From the NCBI RefSeq assembly GCF_001939075.1, contig NZ_MPTA01000006.1, positions 171,793-235,792 on the forward strand: a stretch of 64,000 bases of DNA. The letters run 5' to 3'. The DNA comes from Paenisporosarcina indica (GTDB taxonomy: Bacteria > Bacillota > Bacilli > Bacillales_A > Planococcaceae). The notes under the pieces were generated by a model. That model saw only the letters and a list, made by a program, of their open reading frames with translations, ran no database searches and was not told the DNA's origin. The translations under genes were made by a program, and so were the position numbers. This document shows positions 1-9,572 of this stretch, piece by piece; the stretch's first letter is position 1, and every line of letters begins with the position of its first letter.

Positions 1-286
1 GTAAGGCATGATGTTCCCGGAATTCTAGCATTTTCATTAAAACTAGATGAGCATTTTCTTGGAATGTTCGTTCTTCAGAAATAACACCATCTTTTTTAGC
101 CTTCATCTCTTTTATCATCGTAAAGACGATTTCATGAAATAATTCTTCTTTATTCGCAAAAAACGTGTAAATTGTTCCTTTACCAACATTAGCGATTTTT
201 GCAACTTGGTCCATTGTCGTAGCCTTATAACCAAACAAGGAAAAAGATTTCGTCGCAGCTTCCAAGATTTCCTGTCGTCGATCCAT
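1..286 (-). CDS. TetR-family transcriptional regulator, 3' end beyond the window
   Basis: The frame from the ATG at 286 runs off the left edge, so only the first 95 residues are visible. They form a TetR N-terminal DNA-binding domain: MDRRQEILEAA opens helix 1, followed by the helix-turn-helix TTMDQVAKIANVGKGTIYTF and the typical continuation FFANKEELF. The start is supported by GAGGTGAT about seven bases upstream; the longer 60-codon reading over the same bases is out of frame. The position after hemY resembles B. subtilis yhgD, a TetR regulator next to hemEHY, so it may be that orthologue. The ligand and targets cannot be told from this fragment. Confidence 0.85.
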   Translation of the reverse strand, partial: MDRRQEILEAATKSFSLFGYKATTMDQVAKIANVGKGTIYTFFANKEELFHEIVFTMIKEMKAKKDGVISEERTFQENAHLVLMKMLEFREHHAL

Positions 287-312
287 TCATACATCACCTC
301 TTATAATCGAAG

Positions 313-347
313 AATGACCAAAAAACCACAACAGTCATTTAGTCATT
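313..347. promoter_or_regulatory. possible TetR operator with AATGAC/GTCATT half sites
   Basis: Just upstream of the TetR gene the plus strand carries AATGAC at 313-318 and GTCATT at 334-339 and 342-347. These inverted half sites could be an autoregulatory operator. The spacing of the inverted pair is wide, so this is weak support. Confidence 0.25.
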
Positions 348-435
348 ATCATAATTGATTTATTTCTATTTTACAAGTAGAAATTTTAATTGGATAGATT
401 TTCATACCAATGCCCATTCAAGTCTATTCGTTTGA

Positions 436-633
436 TTAGATACCTAACAGATTATCAATTAACTTAATAAGGTAATAAGTTGTAATGATTGCAAGGGCGG
501 TTGCAATAATTGTGCTAACAAAAATCGTCATTAATCCATCAGAACCAATATGATCAAAAATAATGAATCCAAGCAAGGCATCATAGGCATAAATGAGAAT
601 AATGAAAATTAAATACTTCATAATCTTAAACAT
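436..633 (-). CDS. small two-span membrane protein, unknown function
   Basis: This 65-residue protein is almost entirely hydrophobic, with two predicted membrane segments at about residues 5-25 and 33-55 separated by a short polar turn (FDHIGSDG). I chose the ATG at 633, preceded by GGGAT at about eight bases, over the in-frame TTG at 648, which has poor spacing. It lies between the hemEHY terminator and the TetR gene on the same strand but in its own transcription unit. I do not recognise the family. Confidence 0.6.
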   Translation of the reverse strand: MFKIMKYLIFIILIYAYDALLGFIIFDHIGSDGLMTIFVSTIIATALAIITTYYLIKLIDNLLGI

Positions 634-700
634 TGTTATCGATCCCAACTCTCTAACGCTTTTTCTTTAAATATACACTAATTATAATTTTCGAACCCTT

Positions 701-750
701 GAAAAAAAAGAAAAAGGACTGGAAAGCAAATTTGCTTGGTTCCAGTCCTT
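701..750 (-). terminator. terminator of the hemEHY operon
   Basis: AAGGACTGGA and TCCAGTCCTT form a hairpin with an additional inner AGCAAA/TTTGCT pairing. On the minus strand it is followed by a long T-rich run, directly downstream of hemY. Confidence 0.85.
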
Positions 751-789
751 TAATACAAAATGTATTGTTGAAAAACAAAACGATAGATT

Positions 790-2202
790 CTATTTCACAA
801 ACAAATTTTCCAACATTTCTCCAACAGCTGCTTTTCCTTGATCTACACAGTCTGGTAAGCCTAAGCCTTCAAAAGAACTACCAGCTATTTTCACCATAGG
901 AAATGCTTGTTGAACTTCTTGTTTTACTTTTGCTATACGCTCTTTATGGCCAACCACATACTGTGGTGAAGCTTTTTTCCAGCGGGTTACAACAGTAAAT
1001 AAAGGATCCCCATCAATTTTAGTGGTTTTTCGAAGATCTGCTAGAACCACTTTTTCTAATTCACTATCCGACAACTCAACCACTGATTCATCACCAGCAC
1101 GTCCAACGTATCCACGAAGTAACACATGACCTTTTGGTGTGGTAGTTGGCCATTTACGATGCGTCCACGTACAAGCAGTTATTGAATAGTCACTGTTTCG
1201 AGAAACAACAAAACCAGTTCCTTCTCTTTCTTGTACTACGGCACTTTCAGGGAAAGCCATGGCTACAGTCGCAACAGATGTTGCAGGCATATCTTTAAGT
1301 CCAGATAACAAACCGTGCTCTTCAAATAATGGAAGAGTCGCGAGATGCGGTGTTGTTAAAATAAGTCCATCTAACAACATTTCAGAACCATTATTTAATC
1401 GGATGTTAACTTTCTCGCCGACTCTCTCTAATTGTTCTAGACGAACACCTTTCATAACAGTACCTGGTTCTAGCTGAGCTTCTATCGCCTCAACAACAGT
1501 TTCCAAACCATTTCTAAAGGTACGGAAAACACCATCTTTTGGCTTGTTTTTAGATGGTTTTGGCGTTGTTTTTTTCGTTCCTACAATCAAACTTCGATGT
1601 TCTTGTTCCATTTTATAAAACTGTGGAAAAGTTGCTTGTAAACTTAACTTGTAAATATCACCGGAATAAATCCCAGCCAATAAAGGTTCAATCAGGTTTT
1701 CAACTACTTCTCCGCCAAAACGTCTCCGTAAAAAATGACCAACTGATTGATCGCCTTTTGCCGATGATTTTGGTAAAACAAAATCTCCCGCCGCACGAAT
1801 TTTCCCACTCCATGAAAACAAACCAGAAGAGATGAAAGGAGATATTTGAGTTGGAATCCCCATTACAGACCCTCCAGGAATCGGGTGTAATTCCTCATTT
1901 ACGAGGACGTACGCTTGTCCGGTAGCATTGCTTACGAGCTGATCACTAATTCCTAGGTCATCTGCTAATATCCCAAAGCTCTTTTTCCTTTCTAAGAATG
2001 AATCAGGACCACGTTCGATGATAAACCCATCTTTTCGTACCGTCTGGATTTTCCCTCCAAGTCGGTGTGAAGCCTCAATTAAGAATACTTCGAGTGGGTA
2101 GCCTTTTTCTTTTGCTTCTTTTTGTAAATAGAAAGCAGCTGCAAGACCGGTTATCCCGCCTCCAACAACCGCTACTTTTCGTTTCTCTCCAGACACGTTC
2201 AT
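790..2202 (-). CDS. hemY: coproporphyrinogen III oxidase (HemY/CgoX)
   Basis: This FAD-dependent oxidase converts coproporphyrinogen III to coproporphyrin III in the Gram-positive coproporphyrin-dependent haem pathway. It was formerly annotated as protoporphyrinogen oxidase. The N-terminus has the dinucleotide-binding motif VAVVGGGITGLAAAF (about residues 9-23) followed by the ERGPDSFL segment typical of HemY, and the C-terminus carries the second FAD-contact region (SSFEGLGLPDC). The length, about 470 residues, is normal. The start is GTG-ATG-ATG at 2208/2205/2202. I take the last ATG because it sits best behind GAAAG. It is the third gene of hemE-hemH-hemY, starting 20-25 bases after hemH. 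Confidence 0.95.
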   Translation of the reverse strand: MNVSGEKRKVAVVGGGITGLAAAFYLQKEAKEKGYPLEVFLIEASHRLGGKIQTVRKDGFIIERGPDSFLERKKSFGILADDLGISDQLVSNATGQAYVLVNEELHPIPGGSVMGIPTQISPFISSGLFSWSGKIRAAGDFVLPKSSAKGDQSVGHFLRRRFGGEVVENLIEPLLAGIYSGDIYKLSLQATFPQFYKMEQEHRSLIVGTKKTTPKPSKNKPKDGVFRTFRNGLETVVEAIEAQLEPGTVMKGVRLEQLERVGEKVNIRLNNGSEMLLDGLILTTPHLATLPLFEEHGLLSGLKDMPATSVATVAMAFPESAVVQEREGTGFVVSRNSDYSITACTWTHRKWPTTTPKGHVLLRGYVGRAGDESVVELSDSELEKVVLADLRKTTKIDGDPLFTVVTRWKKASPQYVVGHKERIAKVKQEVQQAFPMVKIAGSSFEGLGLPDCVDQGKAAVGEMLENLFVK

Positions 2203-2225
2203 CATCACTTTCGGATTAGGATTCC

Positions 2226-3161
2226 TTATTTCTTACCTAAATGTTTTAATACAACATCAGACATTGCATCGATAAATAAAGGTTGTGTATTGGGCATTTC
2301 AGGTCGGTAGTAGTTTGCACCAATTTCATCACAGACGACTTTACATTCATAGTCATTGTCAAACAAGACTTCCAGATGGTTTGCAACAAATCCAACTGGT
2401 GTATAAACAAAAGAGTTATAGCCCTTTTTCTCAAACAGTTCTTTGGTTAAATCTTGGACATCAGGACCAATCCATGGCTCAGGTGTCTGACCGGCACTTT
2501 GCCATCCTAATTCATAGTTTTCGACTCCGGCAGCTTGTGCAATCAGATCAGCTGTTTCCTTTAATTGATCCGGGTAAGGATCACCATTTGCGATAATCTT
2601 TTCAGGTAAAGAATGGGCAGAAACGATTAAACAAGCCTTTGCACGTTCTTCTGCCGACATCTCATTGAATGTTCCTTGAACTTTTTCAGTCCAATATTGG
2701 ATGAATTTCGGTTCATCGTACCAACTTTCTATAGACGTGATGTTTAAACCAGCAAGTTTATCGGCTGTTTCTTGCACACGTCCGTTATACGATTTAATCG
2801 AGAACGTTGAGAAGTGAGGTGCTAATACCATAGATACTGCTTCAGTAATTCCATCTTTATGCATTTGCTCCACGGCATCTTCCACGAAAGGCTCGATATG
2901 TTTTAAACCAATGTATAGTTTGAACTCGATTTCATCTTGTACGTCATTCAAACGGTCACGTAAAGATTCCGCTTGGTCTTGCGTAATTTTCGCCAGTGGA
3001 GAAATTCCGCCGATTGCTTTATAGCGGCTACGTAGGTCCTCAAGTGCTTCTTCACTTGGTGGACGACCATGACGAATATGCGTATAGTAACGTTCGATGT
3101 CTTCTTCTTTATATGGCGTGCCATATGCCATAACGAGTAATCCCATTGTTATCTTAGACAA
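2226..3161 (-). CDS. hemH: coproporphyrin III ferrochelatase
   Basis: The enzyme inserts Fe2+ into coproporphyrin III to give coproheme. The sequence follows B. subtilis HemH closely along its length. A TTG start at 3161, five bases after AGGTGA, gives 311 residues and places Tyr13, His183 and Glu264 exactly at the numbers of the known B. subtilis active-site residues. The GTG at 3170 lies within the Shine-Dalgarno sequence and is less likely. Sequence motifs seen are [12 protein letters not shown] at the N-terminus, SAHSLPEKI around His183 and [13 protein letters not shown] around Glu264. It is the middle gene of hemEHY, about 40 bases downstream of hemE. Confidence 0.95.
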   Translation of the reverse strand: MSKITMGLLVMAYGTPYKEEDIERYYTHIRHGRPPSEEALEDLRSRYKAIGGISPLAKITQDQAESLRDRLNDVQDEIEFKLYIGLKHIEPFVEDAVEQMHKDGITEAVSMVLAPHFSTFSIKSYNGRVQETADKLAGLNITSIESWYDEPKFIQYWTEKVQGTFNEMSAEERAKACLIVSAHSLPEKIIANGDPYPDQLKETADLIAQAAGVENYELGWQSAGQTPEPWIGPDVQDLTKELFEKKGYNSFVYTPVGFVANHLEVLFDNDYECKVVCDEIGANYYRPEMPNTQPLFIDAMSDVVLKHLGKK

Positions 3162-3201
3162 CTTCTTCACCTCATTAGTCTTAATAAAAATGTTTGTAAG
3201 C

Positions 3202-4251
3202 TTACGATTTCAGTTTCATTTGTTCGCGACTGTATTCATGTACAAATGTCGTCAAACGTTTTAATACATCCGGGTTCACTTCAGGGAATACACCATGACC
3301 TAGGTTGAAGATATGATTTTGGTGTGCAATTCCTTGATCCACGATTTCTTTCGCACGTTCTTCAATAACTGACCAATCCGCTAGCAACAAGGAAGGATCT
3401 AAATTCCCTTGAAGAGTCTTCGTCAAGCCCATTGCACGAGCATCTTTAATTGATAAACGCCAATCTAGTCCAACTACATCTACAGGTAGGTCATGCCACT
3501 CTTTTGCTAAGTGACTTGCTCCAACACCAAATGTTGTCACTGGTACTCCAAGTTCACGAATACTTGTAAAGATACGTGTCATGACTGGTTTGATGAAGAT
3601 ACGATAATCTTCAATATTCAAAGCACCGACCCATGAATCGAAAATTTGGATTGCTTTTGCTCCTGCATCAACTTGTGCTTTAGTATAAACAATAATCATG
3701 TCCGCTAGCTTGTCCATTAAGGTAAACCAAGCTTGTGGTTCGGATATCATAAAGGCTTTTGTTTTATTGTAGTTTTTTGAAGGACCGCCTTCAATCATAT
3801 AGCTTGCTAATGTGAACGGTGCGCCTGAGAAACCAATTAATGGTACATCTAGCTGCTCTTCCGTCAAAATTTTAATCGTTTCAAGAACAAATGGAATGTG
3901 ATCTTGTGGAGAAAGTTCTCCGAGTTTCTCTACATCCTGTACTGTACGAATCGGATTTGAAATAACTGGACCTACGCCAGCTTTGATTTTCACATCCACG
4001 CCAATACCGGGAAGCGGTGTCACGATATCTTTATATAAAATCGCCGCATCTACGTCGTAGTTTTCAACTGGCAAACGAGTGACATATGCGCAAAGTTCAG
4101 GTTGGTGCGTAATTTCTTCTAACGAATATTTTTCTTTAATTTTACGATATTCCGGTTGTGAGCGTCCTGCTTGACGCATATACCATACTGGAGTGTAGTC
4201 CACTTTCTCGCCTCTTGCTGCACGCAAAAATGTGTCATTAATTTTTCTCAT
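3202..4251 (-). CDS. hemE: uroporphyrinogen decarboxylase
   Basis: HemE decarboxylates uroporphyrinogen III to coproporphyrinogen III, the branch substrate used by HemY. The 349-residue protein has the family N-terminal signature [16 protein letters not shown] (about residues 21-36), the [15 protein letters not shown] segment and the C-terminal [14 protein letters not shown] motif. It begins with ATG at 4251 behind AGGTAGGA and is the first gene of the haem operon. It is transcribed divergently from hmoB, with a dispersed hairpin repeat in the shared intergenic region. Confidence 0.96.
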   Translation of the reverse strand: MRKINDTFLRAARGEKVDYTPVWYMRQAGRSQPEYRKIKEKYSLEEITHQPELCAYVTRLPVENYDVDAAILYKDIVTPLPGIGVDVKIKAGVGPVISNPIRTVQDVEKLGELSPQDHIPFVLETIKILTEEQLDVPLIGFSGAPFTLASYMIEGGPSKNYNKTKAFMISEPQAWFTLMDKLADMIIVYTKAQVDAGAKAIQIFDSWVGALNIEDYRIFIKPVMTRIFTSIRELGVPVTTFGVGASHLAKEWHDLPVDVVGLDWRLSIKDARAMGLTKTLQGNLDPSLLLADWSVIEERAKEIVDQGIAHQNHIFNLGHGVFPEVNPDVLKRLTTFVHEYSREQMKLKS

Positions 4252-4293
4252 ATATCTGGTTCCTACCTTTCAACAAAACGTATTTTTGGGTTA

Positions 4294-4412
4294 ATGTCTA
4301 GTTCCGAGTACCAGCTCACACCTAAGCTTCTGGTCCTCATACGAAAGAAAGTTTTCGCATCGGTCCCCCCAGCACCGACGTTGGGCTAGATTGGTACTCT
4401 GCACTTTTCTTT
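4294..4412. repeat. dispersed hairpin repeat, copy A
   Basis: The intergenic segment begins ATGTCTAGTTCC and ends CTCTGCACTTTTCT. Its outer arms GAGTACCA (4306-4313) and TGGTACTC (4392-4399) are perfectly complementary. The ends match copy B at 55477-55590 and partly copy C at 17081-17175, but the arm sequences differ between copies. It resembles a class of intergenic hairpin elements I associate with Bacillales genomes. No function is assigned. Confidence 0.6.
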
Positions 4413-4577
4413 TTATATTCGTTCTAAATATAGACGTTCTCTACACTATTGTATAGATTTCAGGTGCAAATGTCATAGAATTGTCTTGATTAGGGGACAC
4501 TCTTTTGACATAGAGTTGTTTCGAGTGTTTTTGGTTGGGGAATAATATACTGTATGTATAGATATGGGGGGATTTTG

Positions 4578-5099
4578 ATGAATATTTACTTAACTTCTGG
4601 AACACCTGAATTCATGAACTCTTTAAAGGAAAAACACGCCGATCAAAAAATGGTGGTTTTACACGGAGAAGGCAATACGGTATTACTACATGAAACTACC
4701 GGAAAGACTGTTTTCTCAACACCTCGTAAATACGAAGTACTCGATTCCTCTGGGGAATTAAACGAGCAAGGCTATTTCGTTTTTAATAACATTCCTGTTT
4801 CCGATGAAGGTCGACCAATTTTTGAACAGCGTTTCAGCAATCGTGCACGTGCGATTGAAAATGAACCTGGATTTATCGCCATCCGCGTATTGCGTCCCAT
4901 TAAGGCCGATACTTATATTATCTTGACCGAATGGACAGGACCGAGTTCATTTGAAGCTTGGCAATCATCACAAGCGTATAACAAAGCACATGAGAAACGT
5001 GGGTCCGATGAGGGATTAGATCAACGACCTAATATTTTTTCGAGTGCCTCGTATGTTACTACTTATACAACAGCCAAAAAAAATGAAGATGCCAATTAA
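4578..5099 (+). CDS. hmoB: haem-degrading monooxygenase HmoB (TRAP-like ABM domain)
   Basis: This 173-residue protein belongs to the IsdG-like antibiotic-biosynthesis-monooxygenase family. An extended N-terminal domain is followed by the ferredoxin-like ABM fold (about residues 66-160). From the ATG at 4578, behind GGGGGG at about seven bases, Asn70, Trp128 and His138 fall exactly where B. subtilis HmoB has its catalytic Asn, Trp and haem-ligand His. A longer reading from further upstream would break this numbering. The expected role is oxidative haem cleavage and iron release. It is divergent from hemE and followed by its own terminator. No Fur box is obvious upstream. Confidence 0.9.
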   Translation: MNIYLTSGTPEFMNSLKEKHADQKMVVLHGEGNTVLLHETTGKTVFSTPRKYEVLDSSGELNEQGYFVFNNIPVSDEGRPIFEQRFSNRARAIENEPGFIAIRVLRPIKADTYIILTEWTGPSSFEAWQSSQAYNKAHEKRGSDEGLDQRPNIFSSASYVTTYTTAKKNEDAN

Positions 5100-5136
5100 A
5101 CAAGATTCAGCTTTCTTCATATATCCTGTTATCCTA

Positions 5137-5160
5137 ACCACCATTAATTGGTGGTTTTTT
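5137..5160 (+). terminator. terminator after hmoB
   Basis: The inverted repeat ACCACC/GGTGGT around TTAATT is followed by a run of eight T residues, 40 bases after the hmoB stop. Confidence 0.8.
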
Positions 5161-5218
5161 TTATGCATTTAGCATTAATAATATTTAATTGGATACCATA
5201 ATTTCAGGAGTTGATATT

Positions 5219-5686
5219 ATGAAGAATGCATTTCTTCCCTTAATAATAATTGGATTTTTATTCGTTTCATTATTTATGTTTGTTCAAACAGAGGTTGATT
5301 CAGCCACGCTGGAGAAAAAGCTTAAGAGTTGTCCAAAGGAAAGTGACTTAGTAGAAACTTCCATCGACAATCAAGAAGAATTAGTAAATGAATTAGACTT
5401 CTTGATACCTGATACCTATATCAAAGGAGACGAGTATGGAGAAAACTACAAGGAATGGATCGTCACTACCGTTATGCCTTTACCAAAGACTGTTGATGAT
5501 ACTACTGTAGATGTTTATTATGAAATAGCTAAAAATCTCTGCGGGAAAGAAGTGGCGAATAAGTCTTGGTTAATACAAATAGACTTTCCAAAATGGGATG
5601 ATGTTAGTGCCAGTAATTCTGAAGGTCAAATTTTTGTAGCAAAAAATAAAGAGACAGGTTGGTATGTCTGGTATAGGTATCATTAA
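5219..5686 (+). CDS. hypothetical exported or membrane-anchored protein
   Basis: The protein has 155 residues from the ATG at 5219, which follows AGGAG by eight bases. Residues 3-22 form a hydrophobic segment (AFLPLIIIGFLFVSLFMFV) consistent with an uncleaved signal anchor. The rest is a soluble acidic domain with two cysteines (in LKSCPKES and NLCGKEV) that could form a disulfide. The C-terminus is rich in aromatics (GWYVWYRYH). I do not recognise the domain. It has its own terminator and stands alone between hmoB and yhaA. Confidence 0.7.
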   Translation: MKNAFLPLIIIGFLFVSLFMFVQTEVDSATLEKKLKSCPKESDLVETSIDNQEELVNELDFLIPDTYIKGDEYGENYKEWIVTTVMPLPKTVDDTTVDVYYEIAKNLCGKEVANKSWLIQIDFPKWDDVSASNSEGQIFVAKNKETGWYVWYRYH

Positions 5687-5746
5687 TCCAATATTAGATT
5701 GGCTTGAGTACTACATTTTATTTTATCGTGTTTAAATTAATAATGC

Positions 5747-5787
5747 GACATTTCGTTCGAAATTGAACGGAATGTCACCTTTTTTTT
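5747..5787 (+). terminator. terminator after the exported protein gene
   Basis: GACATT-CGTTC pairs with GAACG-AATGTC around GAAATT, followed by CC and an eight-base T run. Confidence 0.85.
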
Positions 5788-6138
5788 CGTATTGTTTATC
5801 TTCTTCCTATATTAAGGTCATAATTCGTTTGAGAACTACAGTGAGTATGCCCATGGATCATTGCATTTGCATTCCAAATAAACTCGCAGTAAAACTGCTC
5901 CTAATCCACGAAAAAAACACGGTTTAAAAAAGCCGTTTCATAAATTCCCCACCTATCTCATATAACCTACTAGCTTTATTTTATCTGTTTTTGAAAAAGA
6001 AACGCCTTTCGCTAGAGAGATTCTGTCTCCATCCCAAGACGGATTTCATGGTCTACTAAACTTACATTGTTTCGAAGTGAATACAAATGATATAATAACA
6101 AAAATTCAAACTACTACGATATACGAGGAGAATTAGTA
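5788..6138. other. intergenic stretch without a convincing gene
   Basis: No coding frame with a ribosome-binding site persists here on either strand. A short minus-strand reading near 5830-5960 starts well (GGTGGGG then MKRLF) but stops at codon 6. The only clear signal is the GAGGAG ribosome-binding site of yhaA at the right end. Confidence 0.5.
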
Positions 6139-7314
6139 ATGAAAAATCAATTATTTGAGAAACTTAATGCAGCATTTGAAGACATGCAAGTCATTCGTCG
6201 CCATTTACATATGCACCCAGAAGTTTCTTTTCATGAAACAAATACAGCGAAATACATACAAGAATTTTACGCAAATTTAGGTGTGGAATATACAGCTAAT
6301 GTTGGTGGAAATGGTGTTGTGGCGCGAATTAAAGGGGTATTCCCTGGAAAAACAGTGGCCTTACGAGCGGATTTTGACGCCTTACCAATTCAAGACGAAA
6401 AGGACGTACCATACAAATCAACAGTTCCGGGTGTGATGCATGCTTGTGGACATGATGGTCATACAGCCACTCTACTGGTGCTGGGAAAAACATTATTTGA
6501 GATGCGTGAACAACTTTCTGGTGAATATGTATTAATTCATCAACATGCAGAAGAATATGCACCAGGTGGAGCAAAACCAATGATTGAAGCTGGGTGTTTA
6601 GAAGGTGTCGATGCAATTTTCGGAACTCACCTTTGGTCATTGACGCCATCGGGCACGGTTGAATACCGCGTAGGTCCTGTCATGGCAGCGGCTGACCGTT
6701 TTGAAGTCACGATCCAAGGTCGAGGTGGTCATGGAGCAAGTCCTCATCAAACAAAAGATGCAATTGTAATTGGAGCGCAGGTTGTAACAAATCTACAACA
6801 AATTGTTTCTCGTCGAGTGAACCCAGTTGAATCTGCCGTTATTTCTGTTGGATCATTTGTCGCAAACAATGCATTTAATGTCATTGCAGATTCTGCCAAG
6901 TTAGTTGGAACAGTCCGTTCTTTTAATCCGGAAGTGCGTGATTTATTGGAAAAAGAATTGGAACGCGTGATTGAAGGAACTTGTCTTGCGAATGATTGCT
7001 CATATGAATTTGTTTATGTTCGAGGCTACAGTGCAGTTGTTAACCATGAAGCCGAAACGCTCTTATTAAAAGATGTTGCAGAACAAATACCTGATATTAA
7101 GGAAGTTCGCGAAACCGAACAACATATGGGTGGCGAAGACTTTGCCTATTACTTAGAAAAAGTGCCAGGAACTTTCTTCTTCACAGGAGCTATGCCAGAT
7201 GGAGAAGTGTACCCCCACCATCACCCGAAATTTGATTTCGATGAAAATGCCATGTTAATTGCTGCAAAAACTTTAGGCGCAGCAGTAATTGAATATCAAG
7301 AAACAGAAAAATAA
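6139..7314 (+). CDS. yhaA: M20 family amidohydrolase (YhaA-like)
   Basis: This 391-residue metal-dependent hydrolase is of the M20D type, which includes N-acyl-amino-acid amidohydrolases and aminoacylases. Visible metal and catalytic motifs are MHPEVSFHE (about residues 26-34), the HACGHDGHTA block with Cys103 and His105, the QHAEEYAPGGA segment with the acidic pair, GGHGASPH at the start of the dimerisation/lid domain, and GGEDFAYY plus a HHHPKFDFDE tail near the C-terminus. The ATG at 6139 has GAGGAG upstream. It forms a single-gene unit. The natural substrate cannot be read from the sequence. Confidence 0.9.
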   Translation: MKNQLFEKLNAAFEDMQVIRRHLHMHPEVSFHETNTAKYIQEFYANLGVEYTANVGGNGVVARIKGVFPGKTVALRADFDALPIQDEKDVPYKSTVPGVMHACGHDGHTATLLVLGKTLFEMREQLSGEYVLIHQHAEEYAPGGAKPMIEAGCLEGVDAIFGTHLWSLTPSGTVEYRVGPVMAAADRFEVTIQGRGGHGASPHQTKDAIVIGAQVVTNLQQIVSRRVNPVESAVISVGSFVANNAFNVIADSAKLVGTVRSFNPEVRDLLEKELERVIEGTCLANDCSYEFVYVRGYSAVVNHEAETLLLKDVAEQIPDIKEVRETEQHMGGEDFAYYLEKVPGTFFFTGAMPDGEVYPHHHPKFDFDENAMLIAAKTLGAAVIEYQETEK

Positions 7315-7426
7315 ATAATTCGACATCAATTTAATTACCCGTTCAGCAATTTGGTCCCAAAACAGAAAAAAAAAAGTGAAATAACGTAATTTTTTGCAAA
7401 CAATAAAATATTGATAAACAATCATA

Positions 7427-7460
7427 CTAGCATCGCTTTTAGCGGTGCTTTTCTGTTTTT
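7427..7460 (+). terminator. terminator after yhaA
   Basis: AGCATCGCT and AGCGGTGCT pair around TTTT and are followed by TTTTCTGTTTTT. Confidence 0.75.
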
Positions 7461-7493
7461 AACCTAGTCAGTAATTTTTCTTGCGGGAAAAGC

Positions 7494-7528
7494 ATATAAA
7501 AAAACACTCAGACTTTTCTAAGTGTTTT
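7494..7528 (-). terminator. terminator of the sigma/ABC operon
   Basis: AAAACACT and AAGTGTTTT flank a short loop; on the minus strand the hairpin is followed by a T run, about 80 bases after the permease stop codon. Confidence 0.7.
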
Positions 7529-7605
7529 TCTCATTATATTTTTTGGATTGATATTGGCACTTGAGGGCAAAAGTAGTTGAAGAAAAGCCACTGATAAGAA
7601 CCTCA

Positions 7606-8703
7606 CTAAATCATAACTTCCTTATTTTTAATAACTTGTAATGTTAACATAACAAAAACTATAGACATCACAATCATCCATATAACAGCTAAAATTGGAT
7701 ATATAACTGGAAAACCAAATAGATTTACTGTTTTAAAGCCTTCAAACAAAAATTCAACTTTCATGAGATAGATAAAAGAAAAGCTAAATACATCTCTCAA
7801 CCAGTTTGGCATCATAACCGTTTCCACGAACATAATTGGTATCGCGAAAATTACTCCATTAATCAAGAATGAAATCAAAGAGTTTTTAGAAACGGAGGAA
7901 ACGAGTATGATCAGTAGTGCAAAGCAAAAAGCAGCTAATAAGTGCGTGCTTAATTGAATTAAATGAAAATCAAACATGTTCAAACCATATGGTGAAAAGA
8001 AATATTTAAACATATTTTGTATAGGTGTCTGCCAATCACCTATACCAAATTTAATAAAATTAATTCCTATATTAAATACTTCCCAAGCCAAAACCACTAT
8101 CACAGTAAAAATAAGAGAAGCAGTAATTTTTGCCCATGCTAATGAATTTCTTCCCTTTTTTGAACTCAGAATATAGTTATCCGTACCTGAACTAGTTTCG
8201 TTTGTATAAATGCTGGAAAGTCCGATTAAAAGCATTGCACCTGTTATAAAAATAGCGTAAAAACTAGCGTAATCGATTATTTCCATCGGTGCTTTACTGT
8301 AAGAAAAATAAGGTCTATCAACTTTTGTTATCATTTCTTGTTCAAGTTTCGTGTTGTAGTTGTTTTCATTTTCAAGTTGTTTTAATTTTTCTTCACGATT
8401 CCTTTGAGAACCTTGAATAAATGCAATGTTTTCGTATATACCATACTTAATTTGTTCGTTTTCGGACAAAGGTATGCCAAACTCTAATCCTTCTATTTTC
8501 TTTGTTATTTTATTGCTTTCAATCTCCGCTTGTTGTAGTGTTTCCTCCGTTATTGAACCTTCCCATTGTTTATAAAGTTCTCTTTCAGAATCAGTAGTCG
8601 TTTCAAAAGTAAAACCTGTGGAAAATATTATTAGTAGAAAAAAAGTAATATAAATGATTTTCTGTTTGAAAAGCTTGTACAGTTCAAACTTTAAAAGTTG
8701 CAT
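7606..8703 (-). CDS. ABC-2 type transporter permease
   Basis: This 365-residue membrane protein starts with a short cytoplasmic helix and a first membrane span (about residues 14-32). A roughly 110-residue charged extracytoplasmic or coiled-coil region follows, then five C-terminal spans, the layout of ABC-2 permeases. Its ATG overlaps the stop codon of the ATPase gene (TAATG), so translation is probably coupled. It is the last gene of a four-gene unit led by an ECF sigma factor, similar in plan to the B. subtilis sigY-yxlCDEFG operon. The substrate is unknown. Confidence 0.85.
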   Translation of the reverse strand: MQLLKFELYKLFKQKIIYITFFLLIIFSTGFTFETTTDSERELYKQWEGSITEETLQQAEIESNKITKKIEGLEFGIPLSENEQIKYGIYENIAFIQGSQRNREEKLKQLENENNYNTKLEQEMITKVDRPYFSYSKAPMEIIDYASFYAIFITGAMLLIGLSSIYTNETSSGTDNYILSSKKGRNSLAWAKITASLIFTVIVVLAWEVFNIGINFIKFGIGDWQTPIQNMFKYFFSPYGLNMFDFHLIQLSTHLLAAFCFALLIILVSSVSKNSLISFLINGVIFAIPIMFVETVMMPNWLRDVFSFSFIYLMKVEFLFEGFKTVNLFGFPVIYPILAVIWMIVMSIVFVMLTLQVIKNKEVMI

Positions 8704-9572
8704 TATATGGCTACCTCCTCGAAGTAGAATAGATATAAATCTTCAAGATTAGGAACCACATTTTCAGCATTTTTATATGGCTTCGAATCACTTACTATTC
8801 GCAATTCAAATTTGTCCTGGTCACGCATAATGTTTCCAACTTGATAGTGTTCTTGAAAATAAGAAATATCTTTTTCCTCAACGGAAATTGACCATACTTT
8901 ATTTTCGATTCCTTGAAGGAGTTTTTGTGGCGTCTCTTTCTTTATCAGTTGACCTTCTTTTAAAATTAAAACTTCTTTTGCAATAAATTCGATATCTGAA
9001 ACTATATGTGTGGATAATAAGACGATTCTATCTGCTGAAATTTTCGACACTAAATTTCTGAACCTGATTCTTTCCTTTGGATCAAGCCCTGCAGTTGGTT
9101 CATCGACTATTAATATTTTTGGATTGTTTAATAATGCTTGAGCAATCCCTACTCTTCGCTTCATTCCACCCGAAAATTTACCTACTTTTTCTTTTCGATG
9201 ATCCAGTAGCCCAACTAAACTCATCACTTCATTTACCTTTTCATTGGCTTCCTTTTTTGACAATCCTTTTAATGACGCAATATATTTTAGAAATTTCTCA
9301 GCTGTGAAATTTTTGTATAACCCCACATGTTGTGGAAGATAACCGATTAAATCACGGTACTCATGATCCATCAAAGCAATATCTTTTCCATTAAACAATA
9401 TTTTGCCAGAGCTTGGTTTCATCACACTTGCAAGAATTCGCATTAAGGTTGTTTTTCCGGACCCATTTGCTCCAAGAATGCCATAAACTCCAGTTGTTAA
9501 CTCTAAATTTATATAATTTAATGCTTTTTTGTTTTTAAAGTTTTTAGAAACATTGTTAATGGTTAAGTTCAT
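8703..9572 (-). CDS. ABC transporter ATP-binding protein
   Basis: The 289-residue ATPase has all core motifs: Walker A GANGSGKTT (about residues 36-44), signature FSGGMKRR, Walker B ILIVDEPTAGLD and the switch histidine in LLSTHIV. The Q-loop region is YLPQHVG. The C-terminal 80 residues form the accessory domain common in ABC-2 exporters of the antibiotic-immunity type. Its ATG lies 17 bases inside the preceding gene with AAGGGG upstream, and its stop overlaps the permease start. It is the motor of the exporter encoded here. Confidence 0.92.
   Translation of the reverse strand: MNLTINNVSKNFKNKKALNYINLELTTGVYGILGANGSGKTTLMRILASVMKPSSGKILFNGKDIALMDHEYRDLIGYLPQHVGLYKNFTAEKFLKYIASLKGLSKKEANEKVNEVMSLVGLLDHRKEKVGKFSGGMKRRVGIAQALLNNPKILIVDEPTAGLDPKERIRFRNLVSKISADRIVLLSTHIVSDIEFIAKEVLILKEGQLIKKETPQKLLQGIENKVWSISVEEKDISYFQEHYQVGNIMRDQDKFELRIVSDSKPYKNAENVVPNLEDLYLFYFEEVAI

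Noticed and set aside
115..297. 60-codon frame over the TetR gene
   Set aside because: It is out of frame with the clear TetR helix-turn-helix sequence starting at 286.
5830..5960. Minus-strand frame beginning MKRLF behind GGTGGGG
   Set aside because: It stops after five codons, and joining it to the next frame needs an assumed frameshift with no family match.
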